Notes under the pieces: model-generated
The model's database searches: none
The model's input: only the letters and a program-made list of their open reading frames with translations
What the model was told of the DNA's origin: nothing
Position numbers and translations under genes: made by a program
Assembly: GCA_013139395.1 (NCBI GenBank)
Contig: WTAX01000165.1
Location: 1-5,671 of the forward strand
Direction: 5' to 3'
Length of the DNA: 5,671 bases
DNA from: Gammaproteobacteria bacterium
GTDB lineage: Bacteria > Pseudomonadota > Gammaproteobacteria > GRL18
Part shown: positions 4,812-5,671 of the stretch, piece after piece
Position numbering within the stretch: position 1 is the first letter of the stretch
How the letters are laid out: every line of letters begins with the position of its first letter

Positions 4812-5117
4812 GTGAAATTCGCCAATATTAAGCGGGTTTTGAGCACCATCCACACCCGACAGGCCAATCATGAAGACAAATGCACAGGCCGATTCTGGAA
4901 AGGGCGTTTTAAGAGCCAGGCGCTACTCAATGAACAGGCCGTACTGGCCTGCATGACTTATGTTGACTTGAATCCTATTAGAGCCACATTGTGTCAATCG
5001 CTTGAAGACTCTGAATTTACCTCCATAATGCAACGCATAGCACAGATAAAACAACAACCCACACAGACTACAGTAAAACTGGCTGAGTTTATTGGTAGTT
5101 ATTTTTATATTGAGTGA
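4812..5117 (+). pseudogene. C-terminal remnant of a Y1 (IS200/REP-associated type) transposase
   Basis: About 101 residues match the C-terminal part of the large Y1 tyrosine transposases that are common in gammaproteobacteria. 'TRQANHEDKCTGRFWKGRFKSQALL' (15-39), 'EQAVLACMTYVDLNPIRATL' (41-60) and 'EFTSIMQRI' (68-76) are the family's signature blocks. The tyrosine in 'YVDLNPIRA' is probably the catalytic one. The N-terminal two thirds, including the HUH metal-binding motif, are missing. An in-frame TGA at 4806-4808 blocks any extension, and no related sequence is seen upstream. The GTG at 4812 is therefore only the first open codon, not a believable start. Full members are about 300 residues. 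The protein, if made, would be inactive. Confidence 0.85.
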
Positions 5118-5192
5118 AATTGGTATTATTATAGGGAAATGAAGACTGAATTTTGTGTTTAAATGATGGATGTCTTATTCATTGTTAAGTTA

Positions 5193-5560
5193 TGGCGATT
5201 TGCAAACCGTTTAGCTGACTTCTGGATCTCCTGGGCTGCCGGTTATCCCATAAAAGACAGCTAATCCGGTTTCAGATTCTATCCGGCATCCCTCCTGCGC
5301 CGACTGCTGTTAGCTAGCGGTTCCGGGCAGGGTTTCGTATTCGAGAGCGAGATACTCATCGAGGCCGCCAGGCTGGGTATACAGAGCCATGCTGTACCTA
5401 TCGACTCTATCTATCGTCCGGGCGCCAGAAGAAGCCATTATCGCCCTGCTCAGGATGCCTGCGAATCGTGCGCATGGTTGGGTTGAAGTTGCTGCGTCGC
5501 GGCATGTATCCCCTTGGACTGCTAGCGCCTTGCATTTCCTGCCAAAAACCTGATAATTAG
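5193..5560 (+). pseudogene. Family 2 glycosyltransferase remnant (DPM1-like), multiply broken
   Basis: Read from TGG at 5193, the frame gives 'WRFANRLADFWISWAAGYPIKDS', a stop (TAA 5262-5264), then 'SGFRFYP', 'GFVFESEILIEAARLGIQSHAVPI' and 'IYRPGARRSHYRP'. This is the C-terminal half of a DPM1-like GT-A glycosyltransferase, where the intact motif reads D-x-Q-S-G-F-R; the glutamine codon has become the stop. After 5456 the protein sense continues one frame over as 'RIVRMVGLKLLRRGMYPLGLL' (5462-5524), which implies a one-base loss at about 5457-5461, and ends at 5558-5560. The nucleotide-sugar-binding N-terminal half is absent, cut off at the composition change near 5190. At least three disabling events make this a clear pseudogene. 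The original enzyme would have moved a sugar from a nucleotide or lipid donor, possibly in an envelope lipid or aryl-polyene-like pathway; that context is inferred. Confidence 0.85.
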
Positions 5561-5621
5561 TATTGCCATTCTGACAACCTGTGAGAATCGGGTGCGCCCG
5601 GATATGGACTATTAATTATCA
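5551..5621. repeat. Inverted repeat spanning the gap before the last gene
   Basis: TGATAATTAGTA (5551-5562) and TATTAATTATCA (5610-5621) pair at 11 of 12 positions, with the twelfth a G-T wobble in RNA. Between them lies a smaller G+C-rich hairpin, CGGG-TGCG-CCCG (5589-5600). The structure lies 20 bases upstream of the last start codon and could be a leader or operator element, or the end of a lost element. No known riboswitch is recognised. Confidence 0.45.
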
Positions 5622-5641
5622 CAAACAAGAAGGAGATCGAA

Positions 5642-5671
5642 ATGAATAAAGTCTTCCAGTCGAGAAATCTG
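5642..5671 (+). CDS. Start of an unidentified gene, cut by the window end
   Basis: ATG at 5642 with a strong ribosome binding site AAGGAG (5630-5635) six bases upstream opens the frame MNKVFQSRNL, which runs off the window. Ten residues are too few to name a product. The good initiation signal in G+C-richer DNA suggests a real chromosomal gene, downstream of the dead glycosyltransferase. Confidence 0.6.
   Translation, partial: MNKVFQSRNL

Noticed and set aside
5163..5264. Short frame starting at ATG 5163 as a new gene
   Set aside because: It has no ribosome binding site, and from 5193 it is just the glycosyltransferase remnant, ending at the remnant's internal stop codon.

Overview
The window is an A+T-rich accessory stretch from a Gram-negative bacterium, most likely a gammaproteobacterium. 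The genes point that way (TacAT-type GNAT toxin pair, ParDE, large Y1 transposase, DPM1-like family 2 glycosyltransferase), but the sequence does not fix genus or species. It is dominated by toxin-antitoxin-like genes and by decayed mobile or chromosomal genes, which is typical of a genomic island or defence-island graveyard.

Left part (1-2468, all + strand). The window opens inside an AbiEi-family antitoxin/regulator gene. Its stop overlaps, by ATGA, the start of a 184-residue protein of unknown function, in the place where the AbiEii nucleotidyltransferase toxin is normally found. A 125-residue protein with two CxxC pairs follows. Next, preceded by a strong nested palindrome, is a TacA/TacT-type pair: a ribbon-helix-helix DUF1778 antitoxin and a GNAT acetyltransferase toxin, again joined by an ATGA overlap.

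Middle (2469-2980). There is no protein gene here. The stretch holds the 3' half of a tRNA-Leu(UAA), from the anticodon loop to the encoded CCA, without a matching 5' half. This is the usual scar of a tRNA-targeting integrative element. The geometry suggests that the left part is the cargo end of such an element and that older flanking DNA begins to the right.

Right part (2981-4449). A Fic-domain (AMP-transferase type) gene on the + strand is split by a 16-bp tandem duplication; removing one copy restores a 212-codon frame. Convergent to its end is a 62-codon minus-strand gene with a motif resembling the Fic-inhibitory motif. Then comes a complete minus-strand parD-parE pair with a recognisable promoter that overlaps a 20-bp palindromic operator.

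Far right (4450-5671). A 360-bp A+T-rich gene-free stretch leads to a C-terminal remnant of a Y1 (IS200/REP-type) transposase. Base composition then changes abruptly at about 5190 to G+C-rich DNA carrying a family 2 glycosyltransferase remnant. This remnant is truncated at its 5' end and broken by a stop codon and a one-base frameshift. The last 30 bases are the start of a new gene with a strong ribosome binding site. The junction near 5190 probably marks the edge between the accessory region and DNA of different origin.

The three toxin-antitoxin-like modules, the Fic gene and the unknown partner genes appear to be independent cargo, each with its own control signals, rather than one pathway. 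The most novel candidates are the AbiEi partner at 524-1078 and the small gene at 3595-3783.
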